From positions 806,001 to 870,000 of the forward strand of contig NZ_CP047491.1 of the NCBI RefSeq assembly GCF_009931115.1: a stretch of DNA of 64,000 nt, written 5' to 3'. The translations under genes and the position numbers were made by a program. The number at the start of each line of letters is the position of its first letter. The first letter of the stretch is position 1. The notes beneath the pieces were generated by a model. That model was not told the origin of the DNA and did not search any database. It was given only the letters and a program-made list of their open reading frames with translations. Positions 62,628 through 64,000 of the stretch are shown here, in pieces. This DNA is from Microbulbifer hydrolyticus. Its GTDB lineage: Bacteria > Pseudomonadota > Gammaproteobacteria > Pseudomonadales > Cellvibrionaceae.

Positions 62628-64000
62628 GTGCCCCGCCCTGCTGTCTTTTTACCTCGCTTTCGAACCCTGCCTGCCTTGATTGCCCTGACAGCCGCCGGCG
62701 CTGCCGGCGCTGCCAGCATTGATAACGCCCGGGAACCGGACAATGCTCTGGAACAGGTCATCGTCACCGCCACCCGTGAGGCCAAGGCCCGCTCCGAGCT
62801 GGCGGAATCCGTCGGGGTGATCAGCGAGGAGCAGCTGGAACATATCGCCCCGGCGCACCCGGCGGATGCCCTGAACCGGGTGGCGGGGGTGCATATAAAC
62901 AACCTGGGCGGGGAAGGACACATGACCTCCATCCGCCAGCCCATCTCCACCGCCGGCGTCTACCTGTTCCTGGAAGACGGCATTCCCACCCGCCCAACCG
63001 GCTTCTTCAACCACAACGGTCTGTATGAGATCAACGTGCCACAAAGTGCCCGACTGGAGGTCACCAAGGGCCCGGCCTCGGCGCTCTACGGCAGTGACGC
63101 CATCGGTGGGGTGATCAACGCGGTGACCAAAGCAGCGCCCGATTCGGCGGAGGTCACAATCAACGGGGAGCTGGGTGCAGACGGCTGGCAGCGCGGGTTG
63201 ATTAGCGGTGGCAACAAACTGGGTGAAAACAGTGCCTTCCGCCTGGACCTGAACCGCACCGCCAGCGAGGGCTTCCGCGAAGAGGCGGAGTACACCCGCA
63301 CCTCCATGAGCGGTCGCCTGGACAGCCGGTTCGCCGAGGGCTGGGACAGCAAGACGGTGCTGTCCTACTCCACCATCGACCAGAGCGGTGTGTCCGGGCT
63401 GGAACAAGAGGACTATCGCAACGATGTACGCAAGAACCTCTACCACGGCGATATCGGCTACCGGGAAGTGGAGGCCTTCCGCCTGTCCTCCGAGCTGGCC
63501 TTTACCCCGGGCGATGACAGCCTGATCACCGCCACCCCATTTGTGCGCCACAACACCATGGCGATGATGCCCAGCTGGATGGTGACCTACGACCCGAATA
63601 TCCGCGATACCGAGTTCAGTTCCTACGGCCTGCTGCTGAAGTACCGTCGCAACTTTGACCGCGGTGAAGTGATTGTCGGCGTGGATGCGGACTACACCCC
63701 GTCGGAGTACCGCGAGGAACGCATCAGCGTGTCCCGTGATGGCGAGTACTTTGTGGATTACGCGCGCACCGGCGAGCTTACCTACCACTTTGAAGCGGAG
63801 CAGACCTCAGTCTCCCCCTACCTGCATGCGGAGTTCGCCCCCAGCGCAAACTGGCTGTTGAGTGCCGGCCTGCGCTACGACGTGTTCGCGGTGGATTACG
63901 AGGACCAGCTGGGCACTCCCAATACCGATCCCGCCCATTTCCGCCCCGCGTCCCAGTCCCGCGACTACGACAACCTGAGCCCCAAACTGGGCGCAGTGTA
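62628..64000 (+). CDS. TonB-dependent outer-membrane receptor, 3' end outside the window
   Basis: Start of a TonB-dependent receptor; 457 codons are visible. A GTG start at 62628 follows AAGGA at the right distance. A signal peptide (about 1-28) leads to a TonB box LEQVIVTATRE, then the plug (about 50-165) with SIRQPISTAGVYLFLEDGIP and VTKGPASALYGSDAIGGVIN. Barrel strands follow to the edge. The order fits siderophore-, heme- or vitamin-type receptors; the substrate is not clear and no Fur box stands out upstream. The 62402-62627 gap shows no other gene. Confidence 0.9.
   Translation, partial: MPRPAVFLPRFRTLPALIALTAAGAAGAASIDNAREPDNALEQVIVTATREAKARSELAESVGVISEEQLEHIAPAHPADALNRVAGVHINNLGGEGHMTSIRQPISTAGVYLFLEDGIPTRPTGFFNHNGLYEINVPQSARLEVTKGPASALYGSDAIGGVINAVTKAAPDSAEVTINGELGADGWQRGLISGGNKLGENSAFRLDLNRTASEGFREEAEYTRTSMSGRLDSRFAEGWDSKTVLSYSTIDQSGVSGLEQEDYRNDVRKNLYHGDIGYREVEAFRLSSELAFTPGDDSLITATPFVRHNTMAMMPSWMVTYDPNIRDTEFSSYGLLLKYRRNFDRGEVIVGVDADYTPSEYREERISVSRDGEYFVDYARTGELTYHFEAEQTSVSPYLHAEFAPSANWLLSAGLRYDVFAVDYEDQLGTPNTDPAHFRPASQSRDYDNLSPKLGAV

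Noticed and set aside
62649-63788. 379-codon - strand frame at the right edge
   Set aside because: Antisense to the TonB-dependent receptor, whose plug motifs and signal peptide are unmistakable on the + strand.
1-64000. tRNA or rRNA genes
   Set aside because: I looked in the gene-free gaps for cloverleaf and TTCGA-type T-loop patterns and found none that were convincing.

Overview
The window reads as chromosomal DNA of a marine, polysaccharide-degrading gammaproteobacterium. A Microbulbifer/Cellvibrio-like organism is my inference, from the xylanase with Gly/Ser linkers and CBM60-type modules, the GH51 and pullulanase genes, the GlyGly-CTERM protein, the rib-nusB-thiL-pgpA gene order and the Mrp-type operon. 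Most genes are GC-rich with short spacers. I saw no rRNA, tRNA or CRISPR.

Region 1 (1-11.3 kb) is a pentose module, all on the + strand: a xylose/arabinose-type dehydrogenase cut by the window edge, a 2,5-dioxovalerate dehydrogenase, an aldose epimerase, a YtfQ-YtfR-YtfT-YjfF sugar ABC importer, an SMP-30 lactonase and an exported GH51 arabinofuranosidase. Together they would release, import and oxidise L-arabinose by the non-phosphorylative route; the two dehydratases are not in the window. Region 2 (11.3-22.8 kb) holds a diguanylate cyclase, a NYN protein, a GH11 xylanase behind a xyl-box-like operator, a hybrid sensor kinase, a kinase/EttA chimeric gene, a lytic-transglycosylase-like GlyGly-CTERM protein with its downstream partner, and EttA.

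Region 3 (22.7-31.3 kb) is the most rearranged part. A block holding the start of ettA, a 3-hydroxyisobutyryl-CoA hydrolase gene and a pullulanase gene has been duplicated. Each copy kept a different gene intact. Between the copies lies a more AT-rich insert with an integrase-module remnant, a truncated polymorphic-toxin-like tail, a possible immunity protein and an IS3-like end. mmsB (valine degradation) follows.

Region 4 (31.3-35.1 kb) is an oxygen-response cluster: hemN, an Anr/Fnr regulator and a hemerythrin, with two Anr/FNR boxes in the gaps. Region 5 (35.4-47.4 kb) runs glyA, an orphan PotF-like binding protein, nrdR-ribD-ribE-ribBA-ribH-nusB-thiL-pgpA, an aspartic protease, ribA and rsgA. 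Region 6 (47.5-62.4 kb, mostly - strand) holds a DUF885 protein, dxs, a nine-gene Mrp-like antiporter operon with three antiporter-type subunits and no full MrpA, a Rap1a/Tai-like protein, a response regulator with Glu in place of the phospho-acceptor Asp, ispA and xseB. A TonB-dependent receptor runs off the right edge.

Four copies of a roughly 100-nt element made of two nested hairpins and a conserved tag lie in intergenic gaps, one of them inside the riboflavin operon. Together with the duplicated block and its insert, they are the least explained features here.
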